Shown piece by piece: positions 1 through 9,304 of a stretch of 64,000 nucleotides of DNA (positions within the stretch are counted from its first letter, which is position 1; every line of letters begins with the position of its first letter). The position numbers and the translations under genes are program-made. The notes below the pieces were generated by a model that was not told the origin of the DNA, did not search any database, and worked only from the letters and a program-made list of their open reading frames with translations. This stretch comes from Seohaeicola saemankumensis (GTDB lineage Bacteria; Pseudomonadota; Alphaproteobacteria; Rhodobacterales; Rhodobacteraceae). The stretch is from contig NZ_JAINWI010000003.1 in assembly GCF_021021435.1 (NCBI RefSeq), positions 1-64,000 on the forward strand. The letters run 5' to 3'.

Positions 1-148
1 AGGTTGCCCCGGCAACGGGCGAGAAGTGACTTCATAGGAGCCTGACGGTCGGCGTACCATCACAGTCCTGTCCTCTTTGATCGCTGCCAGGGCCATTCCA
101 GCGAAAGGGACTTCCATGGATCAGATTATCATTGGCGTTGATACGCAA
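1..148 (+). mobile_element. Probable left-end remnant of an IS110-family element
   Basis: An ATG at 116, preceded by an AAGGGA ribosome-binding site, opens a frame reading MDQIIIGVDT. This closely resembles the N-terminus of IS110-family DEDD transposases, whose first catalytic Asp lies in the GVDT/GIDV block. After about codon 11 the resemblance stops, and within a few bases the sequence becomes the 3' end of dusA on the other strand. Bases 1-115 would then be the non-coding left part of the element. The rest of the transposase is absent from this side, so at most a truncated, inactive remnant is present. The left boundary lies outside the window. The call rests on a ten-residue match remembered from the family and is tentative. 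Confidence 0.4.
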
Positions 149-155
149 TCAGGCT

Positions 156-1190
156 TCAGGCAACCGCCTGGGCGCGGGCTGTCAGGACGGCATCGAGCGC
201 GTGACTGACCAGATTGAAATCCGCACCCTGCGCCGAGGCCCCTTCGGACAGGATGCGCCGCCACTGGCGGGCGCCGGGTGTGCCTGCGAACAGCCCCAGC
301 ATGTGGCGGGTGATCTGGTGCAGCCGTCCTCCGGCATCTAGATGGGCTTCGATATAGCCGCGCATCTGCTGCACGACCTGCGCCGGATCGCTGTCGGTTC
401 CCTGTCCCCAGATCAGCCGGTCGACCTGACAAAGGACGTCCGCAGGCTGGTGATAGGCCGCGCGTCCCACCATCACACCGTCCAGCCCTGCGTCCAGAAA
501 GCTTTGCGCCTGATCCAGATCCGTGATCCCGCCATTGACCGAGATATGAAGTCCGCCGAACATGCCTTTCATTCGCAGCACCAGATCATAGTCCAGCGGC
601 GGCACCTCGCGGTTTTCCTTGGGGCTTAGCCCCTGCAGCCATGCCTTGCGCGCATGGATGATGAAACGCCCGCACCCCGCTGCGCCGACACGCGACAGGA
701 ATTCGGGCAGCACGTCTTCGGGGTTCTGGTCGTCCACGCCGATGCGGCATTTCACTGTGACCTCGATATCGACCGCCGCGCGCATCGCTGCGACGCAATC
801 GGCGACAAGTGCAGGGTTCTTCATCAGAACCGCCCCGAATGTGCCCGATTGCACGCGGTCGGATGGGCAACCGACATTGAGGTTGATCTCGTCATAGCCT
901 GCCTGTGCGCCAAGGCGTGCGGCCTGCGCCAGTTCCTCGGGGTCGGAGCCGCCCAGTTGCAAGGCGACCGGATGCTCGGCGGGATGGTGATCCAGTAGAT
1001 GCAAAGCCCCGCCACGCACCAGCGCGGGGGCTGTAACCATCTCGGTATAGAGCAACGCATGCTTCGACATCAGGCGATGCAGATAGCGGCAATGCCGGTC
1101 GGTCCAGTCCATCATCGGGGCCACACTCAGGCGCGCGGCGCGCTGGATGTCGCCGCGGGTCATAATTGCGGGTGGTGTCGTGTCAGGCAT
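156..1190 (-). CDS. dusA: tRNA-dihydrouridine(20/20a) synthase DusA
   Basis: Flavin-dependent enzyme that reduces uridine to dihydrouridine in the D-loop of tRNAs, using NADPH and FMN. The 344-residue product has the Dus TIM-barrel start (APMMDWTDRHCR), the catalytic-Cys motif NVGCPSDRVQSG followed by GAVLMKNP, the HARKAWLQGLSPKENR motif typical of the DusA subgroup, and SVNGGI and GVMVGRAAY in the phosphate-binding half. The open frame continues upstream to 1808, but the extension is Pro/Ser-rich, unlike any Dus protein, and overlaps a plausible gene on the other strand. The start is therefore placed at 1190 (MPDTTPP), with 1163 as an alternative. It is a single gene whose 3' end abuts a probable IS remnant. 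Confidence 0.95.
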   Translation of the reverse strand: MPDTTPPAIMTRGDIQRAARLSVAPMMDWTDRHCRYLHRLMSKHALLYTEMVTAPALVRGGALHLLDHHPAEHPVALQLGGSDPEELAQAARLGAQAGYDEINLNVGCPSDRVQSGTFGAVLMKNPALVADCVAAMRAAVDIEVTVKCRIGVDDQNPEDVLPEFLSRVGAAGCGRFIIHARKAWLQGLSPKENREVPPLDYDLVLRMKGMFGGLHISVNGGITDLDQAQSFLDAGLDGVMVGRAAYHQPADVLCQVDRLIWGQGTDSDPAQVVQQMRGYIEAHLDAGGRLHQITRHMLGLFAGTPGARQWRRILSEGASAQGADFNLVSHALDAVLTARAQAVA

Positions 1191-1362
1191 GGGCCTCGGT
1201 TCCGTGTGTTCGCGCTTCTTTGCCCTTTTTTGGCAGGGGGGTGCAACAGGTTCTTCCAACACACTCGCGCGTGTGTGCCGCCTCATACGACTGGGAAGAC
1301 CGTGGATGGCCGTGCTCGTTTGCGCCGGACGGTGGCCGCCGTGTTGCGGGCTGGTACATGCT

Positions 1363-1755
1363 ATGGACGCCCGACCCCCTGTTCCGGTTTTCGGTGTAAC
1401 TGTTGCGCCTGACCCCGACACGCTTGATGGAGGCGCGGGCAAGGATTTATTGATCCTTGGTCGTGGGGACACTGTTTCTGGCGGTGCGGGTGAGGATGTT
1501 TTCGTCACCGGAATCTGGATGAACGGACCAGAGGATACCGGAGTCATTGCTGATTTCGATCCCTTGGGAGAGGAGATTGCGATCCTCTTGCCCGAAGGGT
1601 ACGCAGCAGCCGGCGTGGTCACGGTTGTGGCTGACGGGACTGATGCATTGGTCAGAATGGACGGGCAGTCCTGTGCACGGGTGACCGGTGCCGCGGCAAT
1701 CTTGACACCTGCATTGGTTTCCTTGGTCTCGACATCCAATATCGTTGCGGCCTGA
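1363..1755 (+). CDS. Small RTX-repeat (calcium-binding) protein
   Basis: A 130-residue product carrying two glycine-rich nonapeptide-type repeats near the N-terminus (LDGGAGKDLLI and VSGGAGEDVFV), which match the RTX calcium-binding consensus GGxGxDxxx. A beta-rich segment with DFDPLGEEIAILLP follows, as commonly found after RTX repeats in roseobacter type I secretion substrates. Such repeats bind Ca2+ outside the cell and accompany C-terminal secretion signals. No catalytic domain is visible and the protein is very short for the class, so it may be a stand-alone module or a remnant of a larger protein. The start is uncertain: ATG at 1363 has no good ribosome-binding site, and an in-frame ATG at 1306 is possible. 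It lies divergent from dusA. Confidence 0.55.
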   Translation: MDARPPVPVFGVTVAPDPDTLDGGAGKDLLILGRGDTVSGGAGEDVFVTGIWMNGPEDTGVIADFDPLGEEIAILLPEGYAAAGVVTVVADGTDALVRMDGQSCARVTGAAAILTPALVSLVSTSNIVAA

Positions 1756-1843
1756 CCGGGCATCGACAGATAAGCAAGATCGCGGCGCATAGGAAAGACC
1801 GGGTGCATAAGTAAGACCGGGGCGCGCTGCTACACGGCGCGCT

Positions 1844-2080
1844 TTATTGATCCTGCGCCAGACGTGCCGCGCGGCCGCCCCTGCGCTGCTTCAGGCGCGG
1901 GGCGCGGGCTGGCAGATCTTCCATCACGGCGCGCCGCGCTTCGGCAGACATGCGCGACCATGCTGTGATCTCGTCTATGCTGCGCAGGCAACCGGTGCAG
2001 AGCCGTTCTGCCGGATGGATCACGCATATCTTGATGCATGGGCTTTCAATCTCGTCCCGTTTCCAAAGATCATCCATCAC
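1844..2080 (-). CDS. DUF1289 family protein
   Basis: A 78-residue protein with the signature of the DUF1289 (YdhL-like) family: [11 protein letters not shown], then [12 protein letters not shown], then W at residue 41. Four closely spaced cysteines suggest a small metal- or Fe-S-binding fold, but no biochemical role is established that I know of. The C-terminus is Arg-rich. The start overlaps the 3' end of ruvX by 11 nt on the same strand, so it is probably translated from a ccmI-ruvX transcript. Confidence 0.85.
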   Translation of the reverse strand: MMDDLWKRDEIESPCIKICVIHPAERLCTGCLRSIDEITAWSRMSAEARRAVMEDLPARAPRLKQRRGGRAARLAQDQ

Positions 2081-2552
2081 TTTGCACCTTCAAATGGGCC
2101 AGCCTGTCCAGCGCCCCTTGCAGGATATAGGACGCGGCCACATGGTCGATCACCTCGGCGCGACGCTTTCTAGACGTATCCGCCTCCAATAGGGCGCGTT
2201 CGGCGGCGACCGTGGACAGCCGCTCGTCCCAATAGGTGATGGGCAGTTCTGTCAGACGGCTGAGATTGCGGGCGAAAGCGCGGGTTTTCTGGCAGCGCGG
2301 CCCTTCCGAGCCGTCCATGTTGCGGGGCAGGCCCAGCACGATGCCGCCGATCTCGCGGGCGGTCAGGATGTCCAGCAGGCGGGCGGCGTCGGTTGTGAAC
2401 TTGTCGCGCCGGATGGTTTCCAGCGGGGTGCCGACCGACAGCATCCGGTCGGATACGGCCACGCCGATCGTCTTGTCGCCGAAATCCAGCCCCGCCACAG
2501 CGCGGCGCGGGGGCAGGGCCGCGGCAAATTCCTCGACAGTCTCGTGGATCAT
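2070..2552 (-). CDS. ruvX: Putative pre-16S rRNA nuclease / Holliday junction resolvase-like RuvX (YqgF)
   Basis: A 160-residue RNase H-fold protein. The first acidic strand motif [15 protein letters not shown] is at about residues 21-35, the [16 protein letters not shown] motif at about 70-85, YWDERLST in the third block, and [10 protein letters not shown] near the C-terminus. All are diagnostic of YqgF/RuvX, a conserved protein implicated in 5' maturation of pre-16S rRNA and originally proposed as a Holliday junction resolvase. It starts 10 nt after the ccmI stop and overlaps the next gene, so it is the middle gene of a three-gene operon. Confidence 0.93.
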   Translation of the reverse strand: MIHETVEEFAAALPPRRAVAGLDFGDKTIGVAVSDRMLSVGTPLETIRRDKFTTDAARLLDILTAREIGGIVLGLPRNMDGSEGPRCQKTRAFARNLSRLTELPITYWDERLSTVAAERALLEADTSRKRRAEVIDHVAASYILQGALDRLAHLKVQSDG

Positions 2553-2562
2553 CGCGGTATGC

Positions 2563-3804
2563 TCATTCTGTCAGGCCTGCCTGCCGCGCAGCCTCGTCGA
2601 CCTCGGCCAGACCTTCGGGGCTGTCCCAGAACACGCTTTGCGCCTCCTGCCAGATGACCCGTGCCTGCCGTTCGTCGCCCAGCACACCCAATGCGCCGAT
2701 CAGACGCGCCCATTCGGATGAATTACCGCCCTGCAAAGCCAGTCGGTCAGATAAGCTTTGCACCATGTTGCGGATCATCGCCATGCGGTCTTCGGGGGTC
2801 ATGTCCTGTGCATTGGCAATATCTTCCGGCGAAGGGCCGGACGGGGCCGTGGCGGGGGCCTGACCTTCAGGCGGCAGGGTGTAGTTCACACCGGCGCGGA
2901 AAGCCATTTCCTCGATCTGCGCGCGGATTGCCGCGATCCATGTCGCATCGGGCGGACCATCGCGCAACGCCGCTTCCCATGTACGAAAGGCGTTGTCAGG
3001 GCGGCCCGTCTGCGCTTGAAGCAGGCCCACATAATAGCGTGCCGGTCCGTTTTGCGGGTCGCGTGTCAGGGCCGCGCGCAACGCGGCCTCGGCCTCGGGC
3101 GAAACATAGCCGCCTGCGGCCAGAACCATCATGTCGGCGTAGTCGACGTAATCATCGGCGGTGGCCTGATCGCCCTTGATCGACAAAACGCGCGCCTGCG
3201 CCTTGCGTGCGGCGGCAAAATTGCCAAGTGCCGCCTCGTTGCGGGCCAGAAGCACGGCCCCCTGAAGATCGCGCGGGCGTTCGGCTACAGCGGTGCGGAG
3301 TTGCTCCATCAGGCGGATAAAGTCGGGCGAGGGAGCTTGCACCGTGGCACCTGCGGGAACCCTCTCTTCGGCCTCGGATTGTGATACGCGGTTCACGCGC
3401 GCCGCGTCTGCGGCTTCGATCCGGCTGGCCAGCGACATATCGGGATAGCCGGGCGCGCCAAGGCTGGAATAGACCCAGACCGACCCGCCGACCATCGCCA
3501 GCAGCGCCATACCGGCCACGACCATCGCCAGCGTCTTGGGCTGCGCGCCTTCCTGCATGCCTTTTTGCAATTGCGCGTCGGCGGCCAGTATCCGACGCGA
3601 CACCTCGGCACGGATGCGCTCTGCATCGTCAGGTCCGATGACGCCGCGTGCTAGGTCGCGGTCAACCTCTGTCAACTGGTCGCGGTAGACCCGCAGGTCA
3701 TAGGCGGCGGGTGGTTCTTCTGCGCTGCGGCCACGGATAATGGCCAGTGCAAGCAGGATGGACACCGCAAGGGCAAGCACAGAAATGATGATCCAGAACG
3801 TCAT
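2563..3804 (-). CDS. ccmI: Cytochrome c maturation protein CcmI
   Basis: CcmI holds apocytochrome c for haem ligation by the CcmF/H complex at the periplasmic face. The 413-residue product begins with a membrane segment ([20 protein letters not shown]) and a cytoplasmic loop containing [20 protein letters not shown], a hallmark of the CcmI N-terminal domain. A second membrane segment follows at about residues 95-115, then a TPR-type periplasmic domain with helical repeats. The start at 3804 is supported by a GGAGG ribosome-binding site; the open frame runs 90 nt further but lacks one. The rest of the haem-delivery genes (ccmABCDG) lie about 28 kb away, so the pathway is split. It heads the ccmI-ruvX-DUF1289 operon. 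Confidence 0.9.
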   Translation of the reverse strand: MTFWIIISVLALAVSILLALAIIRGRSAEEPPAAYDLRVYRDQLTEVDRDLARGVIGPDDAERIRAEVSRRILAADAQLQKGMQEGAQPKTLAMVVAGMALLAMVGGSVWVYSSLGAPGYPDMSLASRIEAADAARVNRVSQSEAEERVPAGATVQAPSPDFIRLMEQLRTAVAERPRDLQGAVLLARNEAALGNFAAARKAQARVLSIKGDQATADDYVDYADMMVLAAGGYVSPEAEAALRAALTRDPQNGPARYYVGLLQAQTGRPDNAFRTWEAALRDGPPDATWIAAIRAQIEEMAFRAGVNYTLPPEGQAPATAPSGPSPEDIANAQDMTPEDRMAMIRNMVQSLSDRLALQGGNSSEWARLIGALGVLGDERQARVIWQEAQSVFWDSPEGLAEVDEAARQAGLTE

Positions 3805-3991
3805 TGGTCCTCCGAGGGGCTGGGCTTCATGTATATGCGCGCAAGCCTTGAAAAAAGAGCAAACTGTCGCAGTGGTCCACCATGTCGCAACCAAGCGTCA
3901 TTGTGACGTTCTCAAACGGGGGTGAAACCTGCTCTGGGTCCAGATATCACGGCAAGGGTTCCGCACAGGATTCGAAGGATCATAACAGCCG

Positions 3992-5236
3992 ATGAAACGC
4001 TATTCCGTCTTTGCCATCGCCCGCGAGGCCATGCGCCAGCACACCGGCTGGACCCGCGCATGGCGCGATGCTGCACCCAAGAAAAAATATGATGTGATCA
4101 TTGTGGGTGCGGGCGGCCATGGCTTGGCCACGGCCTATCACCTTGGCAAGAATTACGGGATCACCAATGTCGCTATCCTTGAAAAAGGCTGGTTGGGTGG
4201 GGGCAACACTGGGCGCAACACCACGATCATCCGGTCGAACTATCTGCAAGACCCGTCGGCCGCGATCTATGAGAAATCCCGCAGTCTTTACGAGACGATG
4301 TCGCAGGACCTCAACTATAACGTGATGTTCAGCCCGCGTGGTGTGATGATGCTGGCGCAGACGCAGCATGAGGTGCGCGGCTACCAGCGCACGGCCCATG
4401 CGAATGCGTTGCAGGGTGTGAAGACAGAGTTCATTCCCCCTGCACGCGTCAAGGAACTGGTGCCCATCATCAATATCGACGGGCCGCGATACCCTGTCTT
4501 GGGCGCGCTCTGGCAGGCGCGTGGCGGCACGGCGCGCCATGATGCGGTGGCTTGGGGCTATGCGCGCGCCTGCTCCGACATGGGCATGGATGTGATCCAG
4601 CAATGCGAAGTCACAGCCGTGCGCCGTGAAGGTGCCCGCGTTGTCGGCGTCGACACCAATCGCGGCGCGATTGATTGCGACAAGCTGGGCATCGTCGTGG
4701 CGGGCAATTCATCCGTGGTGGCGGAAATGGCGGGCTTTCGTCTGCCGATTGAATCGCTGGCGCTGCAGGCGCTGGTCTCCGAGCCGATCAAGCCCTGTAT
4801 GGATGTGGTGGTGATGGCCAATACCGTGCACGGCTATATGAGCCAATCCGACAAGGGCGAGATGGTCATTGGCGGCGGCACCGACGGCTATAACAACTAT
4901 ACCCAGCGCGGCAGCTTCCACCATATCGAGGAAACCGTCCGCGCGCTGATCGAAACCTTCCCGATGATCAGCCGCCTCAAGATGCTGCGGCAATGGGGCG
5001 GCATCGTGGACATGACCGGTGACCGCTCGCCCATCCTGTCGAAAACGCCGGTCGAGGGCGTTTTTGTCAACTGCGGCTGGGGCACGGGCGGCTTCAAGGC
5101 GATCCCCGGATCGGGCTGGGCCATGGCCGAACTGATGGCCAAGGGCCATTCGCCTTTGACGGAAGAATTCTCGATGTTCCGCTTCCGCGAAGGCAAGTTC
5201 ATTGATGAATCCGTGGCAGCAGGGGTGGCGCATTGA
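3992..5236 (+). CDS. soxB: Sarcosine oxidase beta subunit SoxB
   Basis: Catalytic subunit of heterotetrameric sarcosine oxidase, which demethylates sarcosine to glycine with release of H2O2 and transfer of the one-carbon unit to tetrahydrofolate. The 414-residue protein has an FAD-binding beta-alpha-beta motif (VIIVGAGGHGLATAYHLG, residues 37-52) and the GGGNTGRNTTIIRSNY motif of the DAO-fold family. His183 in GGTARHDAVAW is where the family attaches FMN covalently (from memory). The C-terminal part contains DRSPIL and NCGWGTGGFKAIPGSG, also family-typical. It is the first gene of soxBDAG; soxD follows after 61 nt. Confidence 0.95.
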   Translation: MKRYSVFAIAREAMRQHTGWTRAWRDAAPKKKYDVIIVGAGGHGLATAYHLGKNYGITNVAILEKGWLGGGNTGRNTTIIRSNYLQDPSAAIYEKSRSLYETMSQDLNYNVMFSPRGVMMLAQTQHEVRGYQRTAHANALQGVKTEFIPPARVKELVPIINIDGPRYPVLGALWQARGGTARHDAVAWGYARACSDMGMDVIQQCEVTAVRREGARVVGVDTNRGAIDCDKLGIVVAGNSSVVAEMAGFRLPIESLALQALVSEPIKPCMDVVVMANTVHGYMSQSDKGEMVIGGGTDGYNNYTQRGSFHHIEETVRALIETFPMISRLKMLRQWGGIVDMTGDRSPILSKTPVEGVFVNCGWGTGGFKAIPGSGWAMAELMAKGHSPLTEEFSMFRFREGKFIDESVAAGVAH

Positions 5237-5297
5237 TGGCTGTCCGGTTTGCTCAGGCACAAATCCAAACGCTTCGCACCCCTATCGGAGGCATGAC

Positions 5298-5627
5298 ATG
5301 CTGACCCTTCAATGCCCCTATTGCGGTGTGCAGGCCGACGAGACGGAACTTTCCGCCGGCGGCGAGGCGCATCTGAAGCGCTATGGTCCGGGATCGGAGG
5401 ACGCATCCTTCGAGAACTATCTCTTCATGCGCGAGAACCCCAAGGGCGTGCATTTCGAGCGGTGGCGGCACAGCTATGGCTGCGGCAAGTGGTTTCTGGC
5501 CGCGCGCTGCACCATGACGCTGGAGGTCTTCGGCACCTACAAGGCCCAGAGCACCGAGCCACCCCAAGAGATCAAGGACAAGATCAGCGCCAAACGGCCC
5601 GGCTGGTCATGGAGAGAGTTTCAATGA
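5298..5627 (+). CDS. soxD: Sarcosine oxidase delta subunit SoxD
   Basis: Small zinc-binding subunit of sarcosine oxidase, 109 residues. CPYCG at residues 6-10, a conserved His, and GCGKWF around residues 62-67 supply the Cys/His zinc ligands; RDTMTLEV-type strands are replaced here by RCTMTLEV. The ATG at 5298 follows an ATCGGAGGC ribosome-binding site. The stop overlaps the start of soxA by 4 nt (ATGA), indicating translational coupling. The subunit is structural, bridging the large subunits of the oxidase. Confidence 0.94.
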   Translation: MLTLQCPYCGVQADETELSAGGEAHLKRYGPGSEDASFENYLFMRENPKGVHFERWRHSYGCGKWFLAARCTMTLEVFGTYKAQSTEPPQEIKDKISAKRPGWSWREFQ

Positions 5628-8600
5628 GCACGCGTCTGGCAACAGGTGGCCGCCTTCTGAACAGGGGCAAGCAGGTCACGTTCCGGTTTAACGGTAAATA
5701 TCTCAAAGGGTTCGAAGGTGATACGCTGGCCTCGGCGCTTCTGGCCAATGACCAGATGCTGATGGGCCGGTCGTTCAAATACCACCGCCCGCGCGGTGTC
5801 GTGGCCTCGGGCGCCGAGGAACCCAATGCCCTTGTGGGGCTGGGCAAGGGGGCGCGGTTCGAGCCGAACCAGCGCGCCACCACGACCGATCTGTTTGACG
5901 GGTTGCAGGCCGAAAGCCAGAACCACTGGCCCAGCCTTGAATACGATATCGGTGCGGTGAACACCTACCTGTCCCGGTTCTTGCCTGCGGGCTTCTATTA
6001 CAAGATGTTCCTTTATCCGCGCGCGTTCTGGAAACATGTCTACGAGCCGTTCATCCGTAAATCCGCCGGTCTTGGCAAAGCCCCGACAGATGCGGATGCC
6101 GACAGCTACGAGCATTTCAACGCAACTGTCGATGTGCTTGTGATCGGTGGCGGTGTCGCGGGTTTGCAAGCGGCTCTGGTCGCGGGACGTTCCGGCGCGC
6201 AGGTCATTGTGATGGAACAGACTGCCCATTGGGGCGGGCGCGCCGCTGTGGATGGCGGCACAATTGACGGTCAACCGGTTGGCGCATGGATCGCAACAGT
6301 CGTTTCCGAATTGGAAACAATGAGGAATGTCACACTGCGCCTGCGCTGCATGGGGGCAGGCGTCTATGACCACGGCTATGTGCTGGCCTATGAGCGTCTG
6401 CGCGACCATGCGCCCGAGGATGACGGCCCGCGCCATCGCCTGTGGCGAATTCGCACAAGCCAGATCGTGACCGCAACCGGCGCGATCGAGCGGCCCTTGT
6501 CCTTTGCCGGCAACGACATCCCCGGCGTCATGCTGGCCGGTGCCCTGCGCGACTATGCGGTGAACTGGGGTGTATCCGTCGGGGACCGCGTGGTTGTCGC
6601 CACCAACAACGATGACGCCTACCGCACAGCGATCACGCTGAAGGGGGTGGGCCTGTCCGTGCCGGTGATCCTTGATGCCCGTGCCACGGGGGGCGGAGCC
6701 TTGGCAGAGGAGGCACGCGGCCTTGGTATCCGCGTCGAGAACGGCAAGGCTATTGCCAAAGTCAAAGGCGGCAAGCGCGTCACAGGTGTCGCGATCTGCG
6801 CACAGGCTGGCGAAGGCGCCGTGCTGGAAGATCTGGCCTGCGATGCAGTCGCCATGTCGGGCGGTTGGTCGCCGGTGGTGCATCTGTGGTCCCATTGCGG
6901 GGGCAAGCTGATCTGGGACGCGGATCAGGCAATGTTCCGCCCCGATCCCAACCGCGCACCCACGGGCGCTGACGGGCAGGCGATGGTCATTGCGGCTGGC
7001 GCCGCCAATGGCGCGCTGGATCTGGCCGCTGTGCTGGCGGACGCCCACAAGGCTGGCGAGGCGGCGGCAACAGCAACCGGTCGCACCGTAAAAGCGGGCG
7101 AGGCATCCAAGGCCGACGATATGGCTTATGCCCCCATCGCACCGGTCTGGGTGATGCCGCAGGGCGCATCCTATGCGCTGAGGTCCAAATCATGGCTGGA
7201 CTTCCAGAACGATGTAAAGGTTTCGGATGTGCAACTGGCCGCCCAGGAGGGTTTCACATCGGTGGAGCATGCCAAGCGCTATACCACGCTGGGCATGGCA
7301 ACGGATCAGGGTAAACTAAGCAATATCAACGGCTTGGCAACGCTTGCGAAATCGTTGAACACCGATATTCCATCCGTCGGAACCACCACCTTCCGCCCTC
7401 CCTATACTCCCATCAGCATGGGTGCGATTGCAGGCGAGGCACGTGGCAGGATCTTCCAGCCTCTGCGCCGCACACCGTTGCATGACTGGCATGCCGAACA
7501 TGGAGCCTATTGGGAACCTGTCGGCCATTGGCGCAGGCCCTATTGTTACCAGCGCGCAGGCGAAAGCATCCATGATGCGGTCTCGCGCGAGGTCAAACAG
7601 ACCCGCGCCAGCCTTGGGCTGCTCGATGCCTCGACCCTTGGCAAACTGGTGGTGAAGGGCCCCGATGCGGGCCGCTTCCTTGACATGCTTTACACCAATA
7701 TGATGAGCAACCTGCCCGTGGGCAAATGCCGCTATGGTTTGATGTGCTCGGAAAACGGGTTTCTGATGGATGATGGCGTGGTCGCGCGCATGTCGAATGA
7801 CACATGGCTCTGCCACACCACCACGGGCGGCGCGGACCGTATCCATGCCCATATGGAGGAATGGCTGCAAACCGAATGGTGGGACTGGAAGGTCTATGTC
7901 GCCAACGTGACCGAGCAATTCGCGCAATTCGCCGTGGTTGGCCCCAATGCGCGCAAGGTGCTGGAAAAGCTGGGCGGTATGGATGTGTCCAAGGAAACCC
8001 TGCCTTTCATGCAATGGGTGGAAGGCACGCTTGGCGATCTGCCTGCGCGGGTTTTCCGCATCTCTTTCTCGGGCGAGTTGAGCTACGAGATAGCCGTGCC
8101 CGCAAGCCATGGCTGTGCGTTCTGGGACCGTTTGATGGTGGAAGGTGCGGAGTTCGGCGCAACCGCCTATGGCACCGAAGCGCTGCATATCATGCGCGCC
8201 GAAAAGGGCTTCATCATGATCGGGGATGAAACCGACGGAACTGTGATCCCGCAGGATCTGGGGCTGTCTTGGGCGATCTCGAAGAAAAAGGACGACTATA
8301 TCGGCAAGCGCGGACAACAACGCAGCCACATGACCGATCCGAACCGCTGGCAACTGGTGGGGCTGGAAACAGTGGACGGCAGCACCCTGCCGGACGGGGC
8401 CTATGCCCTTGCTGACGGGACCAATGCCAACGGCCAGCGGAACACCCAAGGACGGGTCACCTCGACCTATCATTCGCCCACGCTAGAACGGGGCATCGCA
8501 ATGGGGCTTGTGTTGAACGGTCCCGCCCGTATGGGCGAAGTAATAGAATTCGGCAAAACCGACGGAACAAGCGTCAAGGCGCGGATCGTCGATCAGGTCT

Positions 8601-8635
8601 TCTACGACAAAAGTGGAGAGAAGCAGAATGTCTGA
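5624..8635 (+). CDS. soxA: Sarcosine oxidase alpha subunit SoxA
   Basis: Large subunit, 1003 residues, the normal size. An N-terminal ferredoxin-like region without Fe-S cysteines (FNGKYLKGFEGDTLASALLA, then GRSFKYHRPRG) is followed near residue 168 by a dinucleotide-binding motif (VLVIGGGVAGLQAALVAGRS) for NAD+. From about residue 640 to the end there is a GcvT-like folate-binding domain with GPDAGRFLDMLYTN, SFSGELSYEIAVP and a C-terminal GRVTSTYHSPTLERGIAMG. The domain takes the imine intermediate to methylene-tetrahydrofolate. The frame is open to 5312, but the start at 5624 gives the family N-terminus and overlaps soxD. The stop overlaps soxG by 8 nt. Confidence 0.96.
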   Translation: MSTRLATGGRLLNRGKQVTFRFNGKYLKGFEGDTLASALLANDQMLMGRSFKYHRPRGVVASGAEEPNALVGLGKGARFEPNQRATTTDLFDGLQAESQNHWPSLEYDIGAVNTYLSRFLPAGFYYKMFLYPRAFWKHVYEPFIRKSAGLGKAPTDADADSYEHFNATVDVLVIGGGVAGLQAALVAGRSGAQVIVMEQTAHWGGRAAVDGGTIDGQPVGAWIATVVSELETMRNVTLRLRCMGAGVYDHGYVLAYERLRDHAPEDDGPRHRLWRIRTSQIVTATGAIERPLSFAGNDIPGVMLAGALRDYAVNWGVSVGDRVVVATNNDDAYRTAITLKGVGLSVPVILDARATGGGALAEEARGLGIRVENGKAIAKVKGGKRVTGVAICAQAGEGAVLEDLACDAVAMSGGWSPVVHLWSHCGGKLIWDADQAMFRPDPNRAPTGADGQAMVIAAGAANGALDLAAVLADAHKAGEAAATATGRTVKAGEASKADDMAYAPIAPVWVMPQGASYALRSKSWLDFQNDVKVSDVQLAAQEGFTSVEHAKRYTTLGMATDQGKLSNINGLATLAKSLNTDIPSVGTTTFRPPYTPISMGAIAGEARGRIFQPLRRTPLHDWHAEHGAYWEPVGHWRRPYCYQRAGESIHDAVSREVKQTRASLGLLDASTLGKLVVKGPDAGRFLDMLYTNMMSNLPVGKCRYGLMCSENGFLMDDGVVARMSNDTWLCHTTTGGADRIHAHMEEWLQTEWWDWKVYVANVTEQFAQFAVVGPNARKVLEKLGGMDVSKETLPFMQWVEGTLGDLPARVFRISFSGELSYEIAVPASHGCAFWDRLMVEGAEFGATAYGTEALHIMRAEKGFIMIGDETDGTVIPQDLGLSWAISKKKDDYIGKRGQQRSHMTDPNRWQLVGLETVDGSTLPDGAYALADGTNANGQRNTQGRVTSTYHSPTLERGIAMGLVLNGPARMGEVIEFGKTDGTSVKARIVDQVFYDKSGEKQNV

Positions 8636-9212
8636 TCCGGTCAGTGCCCTGAACGGGGCCAGTTTCGACGGTTTGGTAACGTTGCGGGATCGTGGCCCGA
8701 TGGGCATGATCACCCTGCGCGGGGATCTGGGATCGGGCGTGATGGCGAAAGCTGTCGACAAGGCCCTCGGACTGGCAATTCCGGCCTTGTGCCGTATCGA
8801 GCCTGCCAAAGGTGTCTGTCAGGGGCAATCCGCTTGGATGTCACCGGACGAACTGCTGCTGATCATGCCCTACGGTCAGGTCGGTGCTGCCTTGATCAGC
8901 TTGACGGCCGGATTGGAAGGACAGCACTATCTGGCGCAGGATGTCTCGGACGCCCGTGCGTTGATCTCGATCAGCGGGCCTGATGCGCTGGTGCGCGAGG
9001 TGATGGCCAAGGTCACACCGGCCGACCTGCATCCCGACCGCTTCAAGACCGGCGATTTTCGCAGAAGCCGTCTGGCGCAAGCGGCAGGCGCTTTCTGGAT
9101 GCCCGAAGCCGGGCGGATCAATGTGGTCTGTTTCCGCTCGGTCGCGACCTATGTGTTTGACCTGCTAAGTGCGGCGGCCGATCCCGCGTCGGCTGTGGAT
9201 TATTTCCGCTGA
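8628..9212 (+). CDS. soxG: Sarcosine oxidase gamma subunit SoxG
   Basis: A 194-residue GcvT-like subunit and the last gene of soxBDAG. The start at 8628 overlaps the soxA stop and follows GGAGAGAAG. Family-typical segments are WMSPDELLLIMP at about residue 66, DARALISISGPDA near the middle, and FRSVATYVFDLL near the C-terminus. The subunit is structural or assembly-related in the heterotetramer. No folate gene or serine hydroxymethyltransferase adjoins the cluster here; sodB follows instead after about 90 nt. Confidence 0.93.
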   Translation: MSDPVSALNGASFDGLVTLRDRGPMGMITLRGDLGSGVMAKAVDKALGLAIPALCRIEPAKGVCQGQSAWMSPDELLLIMPYGQVGAALISLTAGLEGQHYLAQDVSDARALISISGPDALVREVMAKVTPADLHPDRFKTGDFRRSRLAQAAGAFWMPEAGRINVVCFRSVATYVFDLLSAAADPASAVDYFR

Positions 9213-9304
9213 AGCAAGCGCAAGGGCAGGGCGGGGGTTGACCTTGCCCCCCTTAGACTACCATCTAGGCCCCAGATGAAACCGCAACAAAGGGGGGCCG
9301 ACCC

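Noticed and set aside
1191-1808. The frame of dusA continues 206 codons upstream
   Set aside because: The extension is Pro/Ser/Thr-rich with no Dus similarity and lies opposite an RTX-repeat gene; the family N-terminus begins at 1190.
9233-9251. GGGGG...CCCCC pairing after soxG as a terminator
   Set aside because: Short stem without a T-run; more likely incidental in GC-rich DNA ahead of sodB.
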